From positions 916,916-980,915 of the forward strand of contig NZ_QEHM01000003.1 in NCBI RefSeq assembly GCF_003116585.1: a stretch of DNA of 64,000 nt. The letters run 5' to 3'. Shown here in pieces: positions 26,484 to 34,528 of this stretch. Source of the DNA: Albibacillus kandeliae. GTDB lineage: Bacteria > Pseudomonadota > Alphaproteobacteria > Rhodobacterales > Rhodobacteraceae. The position numbers were made by a program, and so were the translations under genes. The notes beneath the pieces are model-generated. The model was not told the DNA's origin, did no database searches, and saw only the letters and a program-made list of their open reading frames with translations. Position 1 is the first letter of the stretch. Every line of letters begins with the position of its first letter.

Positions 26484-27851
26484 ATGGCAGAGATCTCTCG
26501 GCGCAAACGCATCTGGGGCTGGTGGTTCTTCGACTGGGCCAGCCAACCCTACCACACCCTTCTGGTGACCTTCGTCTTCGGACCCTATTTCGCAGGGGTC
26601 GCAGCCGATCATTTCGTCGCGACCGGCCTTGCAGAGGCGGCGGCGGACGCCAAGGCCCAGAGCACCTGGTCGCTCTGCCTTGCCGTCACGGGCCTGATCA
26701 TCGGGCTCGGCGCCCCCCTGATCGGCGCGCTCGCCGATATCTCGGGCCGACGGATGCGCTGGATCGTCGCCTTCTGCCTCATGTACGTCGTCGGGTCCTA
26801 CGCCCTCTGGTGGGCGACCCCCGACGCGGCCAACATGTGGTGGAGCCTCGTCGCCTTCGGGGTCGGCTTCATCGGTGCTGAATTCGCGCTGATCTTCATC
26901 AATGCTCAGCTCCCGGATCTCGGTAGCGAGGAAGAGGTGGGCGAGATCTCGGGCTCGGGCTTTGCCTTCGGCTATCTCGGCGGACTGGTCTCGCTGGCGC
27001 TTGTCCTCGCGCTGCTGGTGGAGCAGGGCAACGGCAAGACTCTTGCGGGCCTTGCCCCGGTCTTCGGCCTCGATCCGGCGCAGATGGAAGGCACCCGCGC
27101 GGTCGGTCCCTTTACTGCCATCTGGTTCGCCTTGTTCATGGTACCCTACTTCCTGTGGTTCCGCGACCGTCCGCCCACTGGCATCAGGGCCAGCTTTACC
27201 GGCGCGGTGCGGCTGGTGCTCGCCTCCATCGCCCGGCTCAAGAACCGGGTCAGCCTCGCAACCTATCTCGGCTCCTCGATGCTGTACCGCGACGCGCTGA
27301 ACGGTCTCTACGGCTTTGGCGGCGTCTATGCGCGGCTGGTGCTCAATTGGGAACTAACAGCGATCGGCATCTTCGGGATCGTGGCGCTGATTTCCTCCGC
27401 GCTGTTCTCGTGGATCGGCGGCAAACTCGACAAGCGTCTGGGCCCCAAGCCCGTGATCGTCGGCTCCATCATCGTGCTCATGCTGGTCTGCATCGTCATC
27501 GTCGGCATGTCGCGCGAACAGCTGTTCGGCATGCCGCTGGCAGAGGGGTCGACGCTGCCCGACGCCATCTTCTTCGGCTGCGGCGTCCTGATCGGCGGGC
27601 TGGGCGGGGTGCTGCAATCGGCCAGCCGTTCGATGATGGTGCGCCACACCGACCCAGAAGCGCCGACCGAGAATTTCGGGCTCTACGGACTTTCCGGTCG
27701 CGCCACCGCCTTCATCGCGCCCTCCCTCATCGGGCTGGTCACGGCGGCAAGCGGGAGTGCGCGTATCGGCGTCGCGCCGGTGATTGCCCTCTTCGCAGTC
27801 GGTCTCGTTCTGCTAGTCTGGGTGAAAGCAGAAGGAGACCGCACCGGATGA
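26484..27851 (+). CDS. MFS transporter, UMF1/Atg22-like family
   Basis: A 455-residue permease with about 12 hydrophobic segments. It begins KRIWGWWFFDWASQPYHTL, the W-x-x-(Y/F)-D-W-A-x-x-(P/A)-(Y/F) opening of the UMF1 family related to yeast vacuolar Atg22. Further typical parts are GAPLIGALADISGRRM and GGLGGVLQSASRSMMVRHTDPEAPTENFGLYGL, split in family members by the loop between helices 10 and 11. The substrate is not known; Atg22 exports amino acids. The start ATG at 26484 follows GGGGCAGAC. Its stop overlaps the mepA start (ATGA), suggesting co-translation. Confidence 0.88.
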   Translation: MAEISRRKRIWGWWFFDWASQPYHTLLVTFVFGPYFAGVAADHFVATGLAEAAADAKAQSTWSLCLAVTGLIIGLGAPLIGALADISGRRMRWIVAFCLMYVVGSYALWWATPDAANMWWSLVAFGVGFIGAEFALIFINAQLPDLGSEEEVGEISGSGFAFGYLGGLVSLALVLALLVEQGNGKTLAGLAPVFGLDPAQMEGTRAVGPFTAIWFALFMVPYFLWFRDRPPTGIRASFTGAVRLVLASIARLKNRVSLATYLGSSMLYRDALNGLYGFGGVYARLVLNWELTAIGIFGIVALISSALFSWIGGKLDKRLGPKPVIVGSIIVLMLVCIVIVGMSREQLFGMPLAEGSTLPDAIFFGCGVLIGGLGGVLQSASRSMMVRHTDPEAPTENFGLYGLSGRATAFIAPSLIGLVTAASGSARIGVAPVIALFAVGLVLLVWVKAEGDRTG

Positions 27852-28723
27852 GACTGCCACGCCTGATCGCCGCCAGCCTGGCAATCCTGACCATGCTGGC
27901 GCCCGCACAGGCGGAACCGCTGGCCAAGCAGCTCTTCGGAGCCAAGCCGCTGCCTTCGCTCCAGACCCCTGCCGCATATGGCGGCTATTCCAAGGGCTGC
28001 ATGGCCGGGGCGATCATGCTCCCCGAAACGGGCCCTACGTGGCAGGCGATGCGCCTCAGCCGCAATCGCAACTGGGGTCAGCCGCAGATGATCGACTTCA
28101 TCCGCGATCTCAGCGCCTTCGCGGCAAAGCAGCCCGGCTGGCAGGGACTCTACATCGGCGACATCAGCCAGCCGCGCGGCGGTCCGATGATCTCGGGCCA
28201 CCGCAGCCACCAGCTGGGCCTCGACGCCGACATCTGGATGCTGCCCGCCTCGCGCATCAACCTCACGCGCGACGAGCGCGAAAAGCTCTCCTCCATCGAC
28301 GTGACCCGCAACCGGGAAGCCTTTACCAACGACAACTGGAGCCGCCAGCACCACCAGATCCTCAAGGCCGCGGCCAGCGACCCGCGCGTCGCACGCATCT
28401 TCGTCTCGGCGGGGGTCAAGTTGCAGATGTGCAAGGACGAGAAGGGCAACCGCGCCTGGCTGCGCAAAATCCGGCCCTGGTGGAAGCACAACTACCATTT
28501 CCACGTCCGCCTCGCCTGCCCCAAGGGGATGCGCGCCTGCGAGGATCAGGACACGCCTCCCCCCGGCGATGGCTGCGACGAGGCCCAGACCTGGGTCAAC
28601 AACATCCTGAACCCACCGCCGCCCCAGCCGCGCGATCCGAATGCGCCCAAGCCGCAGCCGCGCCGCGAATACGTGCTGGCCGACCTGCCCAAGCAATGCG
28701 TCGGGGTGCTCAACTCCAACTGA
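27848..28723 (+). CDS. mepA: Penicillin-insensitive murein endopeptidase MepA
   Basis: A 291-residue exported LAS/M74 metallopeptidase cutting D-alanyl-meso-DAP cross-bridges in murein. Residues 1-22 are a signal peptide (IAASLAILTMLAPAQA). Zinc ligands are visible in SGHRSHQLGLDADIWM (His and Asp of HxxxxxxD) and KHNYHFHVRLACP (HxH), as in E. coli MepA. A proline-rich C-terminal tail (PPPPQPRDPNAPKPQPR) precedes a final Cys-containing segment (KQCVGVLNSN). It overlaps the MFS gene by 4 bp. It adds to the peptidoglycan-remodelling set of the window (slt, pbpC). Confidence 0.95.
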   Translation: MRLPRLIAASLAILTMLAPAQAEPLAKQLFGAKPLPSLQTPAAYGGYSKGCMAGAIMLPETGPTWQAMRLSRNRNWGQPQMIDFIRDLSAFAAKQPGWQGLYIGDISQPRGGPMISGHRSHQLGLDADIWMLPASRINLTRDEREKLSSIDVTRNREAFTNDNWSRQHHQILKAAASDPRVARIFVSAGVKLQMCKDEKGNRAWLRKIRPWWKHNYHFHVRLACPKGMRACEDQDTPPPGDGCDEAQTWVNNILNPPPPQPRDPNAPKPQPRREYVLADLPKQCVGVLNSN

Positions 28724-28731
28724 CGGCGCGA

Positions 28732-28759
28732 TTGACAGCAAGGACCGATTCCGTCTAGA
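28732..28759 (+). promoter_or_regulatory. Candidate sigma-70 promoter upstream of the VUT-family transporter
   Basis: TTGACA (28732-28737), a 16-bp spacer and TCTAGA (28754-28759) stand between mepA and the transporter ATG at 28828. The -35 box is perfect; the -10 box is only fair. Confidence 0.45.
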
Positions 28760-28827
28760 CGCCCCTCTGCTCCGCCACACCGGCGCGGGCCAAGTCGCCG
28801 CTACCTTGTCAAAACGGGCATACAGAC

Positions 28828-29451
28828 ATGAATCGCACCCATCTTCCCGGCATTCTTGCCATGGCCATCATCGTGGTGGCCTCCAATATCCTCGTCCAGT
28901 TCCTCTTTGGCCAATGGCTGACCTGGGGCGCCTTCACCTATCCCTTCGCCTTTCTCGTCACCGACGTGATGAACCGGGTCTACGGCGCCGGTCCCGCGCG
29001 CCGCGTGGTCCTTGTCGGCTTCCTCGTCGGCATCGTCTGCTCGCTGATCGGCAGCCAGATCGTCGGCGAATTCGGCCCGCTGGTGACCTTCCGCGTCGCC
29101 ATCGCCTCCGGCCTCGCCTTCCTGCTGGCGCAGATGACCGACATCGGCATCTTCTCCGCGCTGCGGGGTGGGGCATGGTGGCGGGCGCCGCTGGTCTCCA
29201 CCGTCGTCGGTTCCGCCCTCGATACCGCGATCTTCTTCTCGCTTGCCTTCGCCGCCGCCTTCACCTGGATCGAACCGGGCAACGATGTGTCCTGGGCGAA
29301 CGAGGCGCTGCCGCTTCTCGGGGTCGGTCCGATGGTGCCGCTCTGGGTCTCGCTCGGCTGCGCTGACTGGCTGGTGAAGATGTCCCTGGCCCTCATCGCG
29401 CTGGCGCCGTTCCGGGTCATCGTGCGCCGCCTGCAGCCCGCGACAGCCTGA
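28828..29451 (+). CDS. Queuosine-precursor/VUT-family transporter (YhhQ-like, DUF165)
   Basis: A 207-residue inner-membrane protein with about six helices. The family pattern is clear in GAFTYPFAFLVTDVMNRVYG, then FRVAIASGLAFLLAQMTDIGIFSALR and VGSALDTAIFFSLAF. The aromatic-Pro-Phe and TD-x-x-NR elements and the second Q-x-x-D motif are conserved in YhhQ, which imports queuosine precursors (preQ0/preQ1) in E. coli. No preQ1 riboswitch was seen in the 104-bp leader. A link with wobble-base chemistry (mnmD) is thematic only. Rhodobacteraceae relatives may import other small molecules. Confidence 0.85.
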   Translation: MNRTHLPGILAMAIIVVASNILVQFLFGQWLTWGAFTYPFAFLVTDVMNRVYGAGPARRVVLVGFLVGIVCSLIGSQIVGEFGPLVTFRVAIASGLAFLLAQMTDIGIFSALRGGAWWRAPLVSTVVGSALDTAIFFSLAFAAAFTWIEPGNDVSWANEALPLLGVGPMVPLWVSLGCADWLVKMSLALIALAPFRVIVRRLQPATA

Positions 29452-29606
29452 CGTCCGGCACCATCCGGGGCAGGCGTCGTTCAGGCGCCTGCTGCCAATA
29501 AATTGTGCATCCTTGCCACGCCGCCTCAAATGCTAGGGGTGGTGTGGATATTTTCATTTTGCGCGAGTCGCCTTCTGTGGCATGCTGAGCCTAACAGCAA
29601 CCCAGC
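29452..29606. other. Intergenic stretch before the small SD-rich unit; no gene seen
   Basis: No protein-coding pattern is visible. The only promoter-like element is weak: TTGCGC, about 17 bases, ATGCTG (about 29561-29589). Together with the following unit, the 364 bp between the transporter and arfB hold no conventional gene. Confidence 0.4.
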
Positions 29607-29622
29607 GAAAGGAGGTGATCCA

Positions 29623-29679
29623 GTGTCTAGAAAGGTATTGGAGAAAGGTGTCGGGACAAGTTGGGGGGCGATCTGCTAG
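29623..29679 (+). CDS. Candidate 18-residue small protein (GTG start)
   Basis: GTG to TAG gives MSRKVLEKGVGTSWGAIC. The GGAGG core lies 7 bases before the GTG within a 17-nt match to the anti-Shine-Dalgarno tail, far stronger than for any other gene in the window. The product is basic, with one Cys at the end and one Trp. It could instead be a leader peptide or a decoy ribosome-binding site; only its strong initiation signal supports translation. Confidence 0.4.
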   Translation: MSRKVLEKGVGTSWGAIC

Positions 29680-29758
29680 GGCAACCCTTACCGGGGAAGC
29701 CTCCTGGACTTGACTGGACTAGGTCTAACCGACCCGCCTCCAGGCTACTTTCGATCAG

Positions 29759-29786
29759 GGCCGTCCCTCACGGGCGGCCCTTTTTG
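29759..29786 (+). terminator. Rho-independent terminator of the small unit
   Basis: GGGCCGTCC, loop CTCAC, GGGCGGCCC, then TTTTT; 9-bp stem with one G-U pair. It separates the small unit from arfB. Confidence 0.9.
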
Positions 29787-29815
29787 ATGTCTTCCGCCTC
29801 TGATAACACCCCGAC

Positions 29816-30247
29816 ATGCTGCGCATTACCGACACCATCGCGATTCAGGACTGGGAACTGACCGAGCAGTTCGTCCGGTCCTCCGGCCCCGGTGGCCAGA
29901 ACGTCAACAAGGTGTCGACGGCCGTGGAGCTGCGGTTCGAGGCCGAGCGCTCGCCCAGTCTGCCGGGCCCGGTCAAGACCCGCCTCAAGCGTCTCGCGGG
30001 GCGGCGCTGGACCCAGACCGGTGCGCTGGTGATCCAGTGCGACGAAACCCGCAGCCAGGCCCGCAACCGCGAGATTGCACGCGACCGACTGGCCGAACTG
30101 ATCCGCAAGGCGCTGGAAAAACCCAAGCACCGCATCGCGACCAAACCGACCAAGGGCTCGGTGCGCCGCCGGCTCGATGCCAAGACCCGCCGGGGCGAGG
30201 TGAAGTCCCTGCGCGGTACGGTCAAGCCCGGTTCGCAGGCTGAATGA
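29816..30247 (+). CDS. arfB: Alternative ribosome-rescue factor ArfB (YaeJ-type peptidyl-tRNA hydrolase)
   Basis: A 143-residue class I release-factor relative that frees ribosomes stalled without a stop codon. The catalytic loop reads SSGPGGQNVNKVSTAVELRF, with GGQ for peptidyl-tRNA hydrolysis. A release-factor codon-reading domain is absent. The C-terminus is a long basic tail (KPTKGSVRRRLDAKTRRGE), as in YaeJ, where it enters the empty mRNA channel. It starts at an ATG just after the small unit's terminator and has only a short 5' leader. Length matches the family (about 140). Confidence 0.94.
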   Translation: MLRITDTIAIQDWELTEQFVRSSGPGGQNVNKVSTAVELRFEAERSPSLPGPVKTRLKRLAGRRWTQTGALVIQCDETRSQARNREIARDRLAELIRKALEKPKHRIATKPTKGSVRRRLDAKTRRGEVKSLRGTVKPGSQAE

Positions 30248-30337
30248 CCCGCGCGCGCCGAATGGCGCTTTTCTCTACCCCGCACCGCCTCTAGGGTCCG
30301 CGCGAAGACGCGGTGCGCCCTGCATCTTCCTTTTGAA

Positions 30338-30370
30338 AATACTCCGGGGGTCCGGGGGCAGAGCCCCCGG
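30338..30370. repeat. Palindromic intergenic repeat (GGGGCAGNGCCCC family), copy 3
   Basis: An ATACTCCGGGGG lead-in is followed by CCGGGGGC, AGA, GCCCCCGG (30352-30370), a perfect 8-bp stem with 3-nt loop, between arfB and the P1 peptidase. Both lead-in and palindrome resemble copy 1 at 11237. Confidence 0.65.
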
Positions 30371-30404
30371 CTTTCCGGCCAGACAAGACCACAGGAGCTC
30401 TCCC

Positions 30405-31400
30405 ATGATTCCCGGCCCGCGCAACCTGATTACCGATGTCCCCGGCCTGCGCGTCGGCAATGCCCGGAATGACGCGATCAAGACCGGGACGACGGTCCTG
30501 ACCGCCGACCAGCCCTTCGCTGCCTCGGTGCATGTGATGGGCGGGGCGCCCGGCACGCGCGAGACGGACCTGCTGGCGCCCGACAAGTCGGTGGCCGAGG
30601 TCTCTGCTCTGGTGCTCTCGGGTGGCTCCTCCTACGGGCTCGACGCCTGCTCGGGCGTGGTCGACGGCCTGCGCGCCGCCGGACAGGGCTTCCGCATCGG
30701 GCCGGCGCTGATTCCGCTGGTGCCGGGGGCGATCCTGTTCGACCTGCTGAACGGTGGCGAGAAGGACTGGGACGAGAACCCCTATCGTGCCCTCGGTCGT
30801 GCCGCCTACGAGGCTGCCGCGCCCGAGTTCGAGCTCGGCACCGCGGGTGCGGGCACCGGAGCGCTCACCGCCATGCTCAAGGGCGGTCTGGGCTCTGCCT
30901 CCTTCGTGCTGGAGAACGGTGTCACGGTCGGGGCGCTGGTCGCCGCCAACCCAGTTGGCAGCGCCACCACTCCGGGCGAACGCCATTTCTGGGCCGCGCC
31001 CTTTGAGATCGACGGCGAGTTCGGCGGGCTTGGCACCGATGGCGCCGCCGGTCTGGGGCGCCGTCTCGACAGTCGCAAGGCGCAGGCCGCACGCGAGCGG
31101 GCGAACACGACCATCGCGATCGTGGCAACCGACGCGGCGCTGACCAAGGCGCAGTGCCAGCGCATGGCGGTGGCCGCGCATGACGGCATCGGCCGGGCCA
31201 TCGTCCCCGCGCACCTGCCCGGCGACGGCGACCTTGTCTTCGCGGCCAGCACCGGGGCAAAGCAACTGGCCGATCCGCACATGGAGCTGGGGCTCATCGG
31301 CCACGCGGCGGCGCTCTGCCTGAGCCGTGCCATCGCACGGGCGGTCTACCTCGCGCGCCCGGCACCCGGCGACCTGCTGCCCTGCTGGAGCGAAGGCTAG
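30405..31400 (+). CDS. P1-family peptidase (DmpA/BapA-like, N-terminal nucleophile)
   Basis: A 331-residue protein of MEROPS S58. It begins NLITDVPGLRVGNA, followed by GGAPGTRETDLL and SALVLSGGSSYGLDACSGV, typical of DmpA aminopeptidases that self-cleave into alpha and beta chains. The putative cleavage/nucleophile segment is LGTAGAGTGALTAML, where a Thr replaces the Ser of DmpA in many homologues. The beta part ends with FAASTGAKQLADPH. Substrates in the family include beta-amino acids and N-terminal Gly/Ala peptides; the specificity here is unknown. ACAGGAG precedes the ATG at 30405. It ends 4 bp inside the convergent rhomboid gene. Confidence 0.88.
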   Translation: MIPGPRNLITDVPGLRVGNARNDAIKTGTTVLTADQPFAASVHVMGGAPGTRETDLLAPDKSVAEVSALVLSGGSSYGLDACSGVVDGLRAAGQGFRIGPALIPLVPGAILFDLLNGGEKDWDENPYRALGRAAYEAAAPEFELGTAGAGTGALTAMLKGGLGSASFVLENGVTVGALVAANPVGSATTPGERHFWAAPFEIDGEFGGLGTDGAAGLGRRLDSRKAQAARERANTTIAIVATDAALTKAQCQRMAVAAHDGIGRAIVPAHLPGDGDLVFAASTGAKQLADPHMELGLIGHAAALCLSRAIARAVYLARPAPGDLLPCWSEG

Positions 31401-32080
31401 GAGAGCGGTTCCGCGTCCGGGGGTGGCAGCCGCCGGATGCGGACGATCACCGCCATCACGGCCACACCCGCGGCAAAACCTCCAGCATGGGATTCCCAGG
31501 CCAGCGCGCCGTTTTCCAGCACCCACATGATCAGGTTCATCGCCGAGAGAAAGGCGACGTCGCGCAGGATCATCAGCCAGCGGACGCGCCCCGGCGCAAC
31601 CGCCCGCCATTCCTGGAACCGCCAGGCGCCCGCCAGCCCGAACAGGGCGCCCGAGGCCCCGACCATAGGGTTCAGCGCATCGCCAAGCAGGGCAAAGCCG
31701 ATGCCACCGCCGATGGCGGACAGCAGGTAGAGCGCAAGGAACCACCAGCCGCGCAGCCATGTCTCGTTCAGCTGCATCAGGTAGACCAGCGCCACCATGT
31801 TCCCGGCCAGGTGCCACCAGCCGGAGTGCAGGAACGAATAGGTCAGGAACATCAGCCAGGGCTGCGCCGTGTAGTTCGGCCGCCAGTTGTCCAGCAGGCC
31901 GGACCAGAAGGCGCCGTACTGGTAGGCGAGCGGGCGCAGGCGCGGGGGAACGCCCCAGCCCTGATCCGAGGCGATCAGCAGCAGTTCGATGAGGGTCGGC
32001 AGGACGAGAAACAGCAAGAGCAGCGGAACTGGCAACCACCAGCGCGGGCCCGATCCGGTTTCGTGTTCGTGCGTTGCCAT
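31397..32080 (-). CDS. Rhomboid-family intramembrane serine protease
   Basis: A 227-residue membrane protein with six or seven helices. The catalytic Ser lies in MVGASGALFGLAG (GxSG) and the His in ESHAGGFAAG; the loop-1 and helix-2 motif is FLTYSFLHSGWWHLAGNMVAL, containing the conserved HxxxxHxxxN pattern. These are the hallmarks of active rhomboids. The start is taken at the ATG at 32080; a TTG two codons upstream is possible, and neither has a clear ribosome-binding site. It is divergent from the exported protein at 32255. Confidence 0.92.
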   Translation of the reverse strand: MATHEHETGSGPRWWLPVPLLLLFLVLPTLIELLLIASDQGWGVPPRLRPLAYQYGAFWSGLLDNWRPNYTAQPWLMFLTYSFLHSGWWHLAGNMVALVYLMQLNETWLRGWWFLALYLLSAIGGGIGFALLGDALNPMVGASGALFGLAGAWRFQEWRAVAPGRVRWLMILRDVAFLSAMNLIMWVLENGALAWESHAGGFAAGVAVMAVIVRIRRLPPPDAEPLS

Positions 32081-32254
32081 GTCCAAGCGATGGCTGGTTT
32101 TTGGTAAAAGAACAAGAACCTATGCATGCGCCAGCGGCAGCGGGCCGGGTTTTCGCAGTCCCGAAACCGGTTTGGTCCCCTCGGACCCGATTGGACGATT
32201 GCCCCGAGGGGCGGCAGTATGAGAACGTGACAGGGCGTAGTCGAGAGGAGCGAG

Positions 32255-33811
32255 ATGGCACGGTGGGCCTGGGGTTATCTTGTTGCTGCAACCGTTGTGC
32301 TGGGCGCGGGACAGGGAGCGGCCCAGACGCTCGAGTTGCGCATGTCCGACCTCGCGCCCTCGCCGGTACCGGGCCTGCTGATCGCGCCGAACCTCGAACT
32401 GCCGGAGGGAGAAATGCCGGAGGCCGCCAGCACCCAGCCGCTCGGCGCCTCGCTGCTGAACTCCTACGTGGCGCAGGGGAGATCCGCCGGTTTCGCCGGT
32501 CTGCTCTACGAGAACCGCGACCGTGATCACTCCACGCTGCCCCGCGAACGGTTCCCGGGCCTCACCTTCCTGACCTACGCGCCCGAACTGAAGAAGGGCG
32601 ACTGGGACTACGGCCTTGCCGGACGGGTCGCGATTGGCTTGCCGCTGATCGGCAACTCCTCCACCGCGCTGACCGGAGGGATGACGCCACGCAGCCAGCC
32701 GCGCTATGCCATGACGATCGAGCCCGGACCCGAGGTGGCCTACTTCCAGTACAAGTCGAACAGTCTCTACGTCTATCCCGAGCACCGGGACCACGATGAC
32801 CGCGACCTGTTCCCGGCCAACTGGCCCTACTGCGTGATCAGCCAGGGTTCGTCGTCTTCGGACAAGCCCTTCATGGATGCCCTGTTGATGACGCTGGCGG
32901 CCTTCTCGACCGAGACACGGGCGCGGCTGGAAGAGGAGGGGCTGATCGCGCCGACGCTCCAGATGATCCTGCGGCGCAACCTCGAAGACGTGAACCGCGA
33001 CGCCGATTACCTGACCGCGCGGGCGCATCCCACGGTGTTCGACGGCAACGACATCCGCCCGGAGCGGATGATCGCACAGGCCGCGGATATGCAGCCGGGC
33101 GACATTCCCCCGATGGTGCGGCTCTGGGTCGAGAAGGAGGATTTCGCGTCGTCCGCCGGTCTGCTGGGCCGTGGCGAGCAGTTGTTCACAACGCCGTCCG
33201 CCATCGCGCGCATCTGGCGGGATTTCGCGTGGGAGCGTGAGATGGTCGTAGACGCCGGCCAGACCAAGGATCCGAACGGGCGACCGCTGCAGTTCCACTG
33301 GCGAGTCGTGCGCGGAGAGCCGGGTAAGGTGATCATCGAACCCGAGGACGAGGAGGGCAGGAGGGCCCGCATCCGGATCGCGTGGCATGACGACTTTCTC
33401 GTGCCGGGGCAGAGGCCCGGCGCCACCTCGTCACGTCTGACCTCACGCGTCGATATCGCGGTCTTCGCCGACAATGGCGTCAACATCAGCGCCCCCGCCT
33501 TCATCTCCGTTGTCTTCCCGACCCAGCAGCAGCGCACCTACGAGGCGGACGAGGACGGCGCCATGCGGCTTATCTCGCTCGACTACGACGCGGAGAGCCG
33601 GGGCGCGCCCTACGACCCGATCCTCTTCTGGTCGGCCCCGTGGGTCGACAGGTTCCACTATGACAGCGAGGGCCAGCTGACCGGTTGGACCCGTGACGAG
33701 GGCGGGGAAAAGCGCGAATTCGACGCGACCGGGCAGCCGGTCTCCGGCGAGTCGGTGAGCTATCGCATTGCCGACCACGAGCAGAACAAGGTGGTAATCG
33801 GCGACAACTGA
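32255..33811 (+). CDS. Exported protein of unknown function (518 residues)
   Basis: I do not recognise this family. Residues 1-24 form a signal peptide (YLVAATVVLGAGQGAAQ). The body is rich in aromatic and acidic residues, with segments such as YKSNSLYVYPEHRDHDDRDLF and HPTVFDGNDIRPERM. The middle resembles a helical block (LMTLAAFSTETRARLEEEG), and the C-terminal part looks beta-rich, ending in YDSEGQLTGW-type strands. No Cys-rich motif or known active site was seen apart from a single Cys (YCVIS). It is convergent with the membrane winged-helix gene, 12 bp away. A periplasmic or extracellular role is inferred. Confidence 0.75.
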   Translation: MARWAWGYLVAATVVLGAGQGAAQTLELRMSDLAPSPVPGLLIAPNLELPEGEMPEAASTQPLGASLLNSYVAQGRSAGFAGLLYENRDRDHSTLPRERFPGLTFLTYAPELKKGDWDYGLAGRVAIGLPLIGNSSTALTGGMTPRSQPRYAMTIEPGPEVAYFQYKSNSLYVYPEHRDHDDRDLFPANWPYCVISQGSSSSDKPFMDALLMTLAAFSTETRARLEEEGLIAPTLQMILRRNLEDVNRDADYLTARAHPTVFDGNDIRPERMIAQAADMQPGDIPPMVRLWVEKEDFASSAGLLGRGEQLFTTPSAIARIWRDFAWEREMVVDAGQTKDPNGRPLQFHWRVVRGEPGKVIIEPEDEEGRRARIRIAWHDDFLVPGQRPGATSSRLTSRVDIAVFADNGVNISAPAFISVVFPTQQQRTYEADEDGAMRLISLDYDAESRGAPYDPILFWSAPWVDRFHYDSEGQLTGWTRDEGGEKREFDATGQPVSGESVSYRIADHEQNKVVIGDN

Positions 33812-33823
33812 CTCCGCTGGCCG

Positions 33824-34528
33824 TCAGACCATGCGGATCACGTCCTTTTCGATGGCGAGCATGTAGCCGCGCCGGGCGATGTTCTTCACCAACAACTCAC
33901 TGACCATCTGGTTGCCGAGCGTGTCGCGCAGCCGCTTGATCCGCGTGGCGCCCGCGCTCTCGTCACAGTCGGCGGCGTCGCGACCCGAGATCATGGCCTC
34001 GATCTCGGCACCCGACAGCACCTCGTCGTCCAGCCGCGCCTCGGCCAGCACTGACAGCGTTTCCATCGCCGCAGCGGTCAGCTTGAAATCGAGGTTGTTG
34101 AGATAGACCGTGTTCTCTTCGCGGCTGATCAGCAGCGAGTTCACCTGAATGCCGGTGCGCTCGATCTCTCCCATTCGGCGGTTGAGGGCCACCAGCATCA
34201 CGAGGAAGACCAGCGCCGCAACCAGCAGGGCGGTGGCAAAGATCATCAGCACGAAAATCACCATCCGGTAGCTGGACAGCGTGTCGGAAAAGGCCGTGCC
34301 CGACTGCGCCAGGATCTCGAGCAGCTTGATCTCGGCCTGGGTGGTCAGGTCGTTGTTCTCGATGAACAGCCGTTCGACCCGCAGGTTGAACGCGTTCGCA
34401 TCGGGAAGGGTCAGCAACAGGAACCCGCCGGCGGTGGCCAGGATCACCACGATGGCGGCGAGACCGAAGGCGACGATCCGGTTGGCCGAGCGTCGCGAGT
34501 CAGAAACGGAGAAAGAAGTTTCCTGCAT
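33824..34528 (-). CDS. Membrane-anchored protein with C-terminal OmpR-type winged-helix DNA-binding domain
   Basis: A 234-residue protein with reversed ToxR/CadC architecture. TM1 is about 18-41 (IVAFGLAAIVVILATAGGF), a roughly 46-residue periplasmic loop follows (42-87), and TM2 is about 88-115. The cytoplasmic C-terminus (about 138-234) follows the OmpR/PhoB pattern: a short beta sheet (NTVYLNNLDFKLT), helix 1 (AAAMETLSVLAEA), LSGAEIEAMI, the recognition helix region GATRIKRLRDTLG, and the wing LLVKNIARRGYML. It looks like a one-component transmembrane regulator. Its gene starts 29 bp inside the small exported protein gene. Target and signal are unknown. Confidence 0.7.
   Translation of the reverse strand: MQETSFSVSDSRRSANRIVAFGLAAIVVILATAGGFLLLTLPDANAFNLRVERLFIENNDLTTQAEIKLLEILAQSGTAFSDTLSSYRMVIFVLMIFATALLVAALVFLVMLVALNRRMGEIERTGIQVNSLLISREENTVYLNNLDFKLTAAAMETLSVLAEARLDDEVLSGAEIEAMISGRDAADCDESAGATRIKRLRDTLGNQMVSELLVKNIARRGYMLAIEKDVIRMV

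Larger units (their letters stand above)
29607..29786 (+). ncRNA. Candidate structured small RNA / small-protein transcript with extreme Shine-Dalgarno sequence
   Basis: The unit begins with GAAAGGAGGTGATCCAG, a 17-nt perfect complement to the 3' tail of 16S rRNA (…CTGGATCACCTCCTTTC). An 18-codon frame follows, then structured sequence: hairpin GGC-aa-CCC/GGG-gaa-GCC (about 29679-29700), stem CCTGG/CCAGG (29704-29708 with 29741-29745) enclosing GGTC/GACC, and a terminator. Two CCTCC motifs (29701, 29738) mimic the anti-Shine-Dalgarno and could pair with the unit's own GGAGG. It ends before arfB. Function unknown; it may be a regulatory RNA, a small-protein mRNA, or both. Confidence 0.5.

Noticed and set aside
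28760-28827. A preQ1 riboswitch before the queuosine-precursor-type transporter
   Set aside because: Neither the preQ1-I loop nor its A-rich tail is present in the leader.
29590-29640. A remnant of 16S rRNA on the minus strand
   Set aside because: The match to the 16S 3' tail stops after 17 nt on both sides, so it is an anti-SD complement, not an rRNA fragment.
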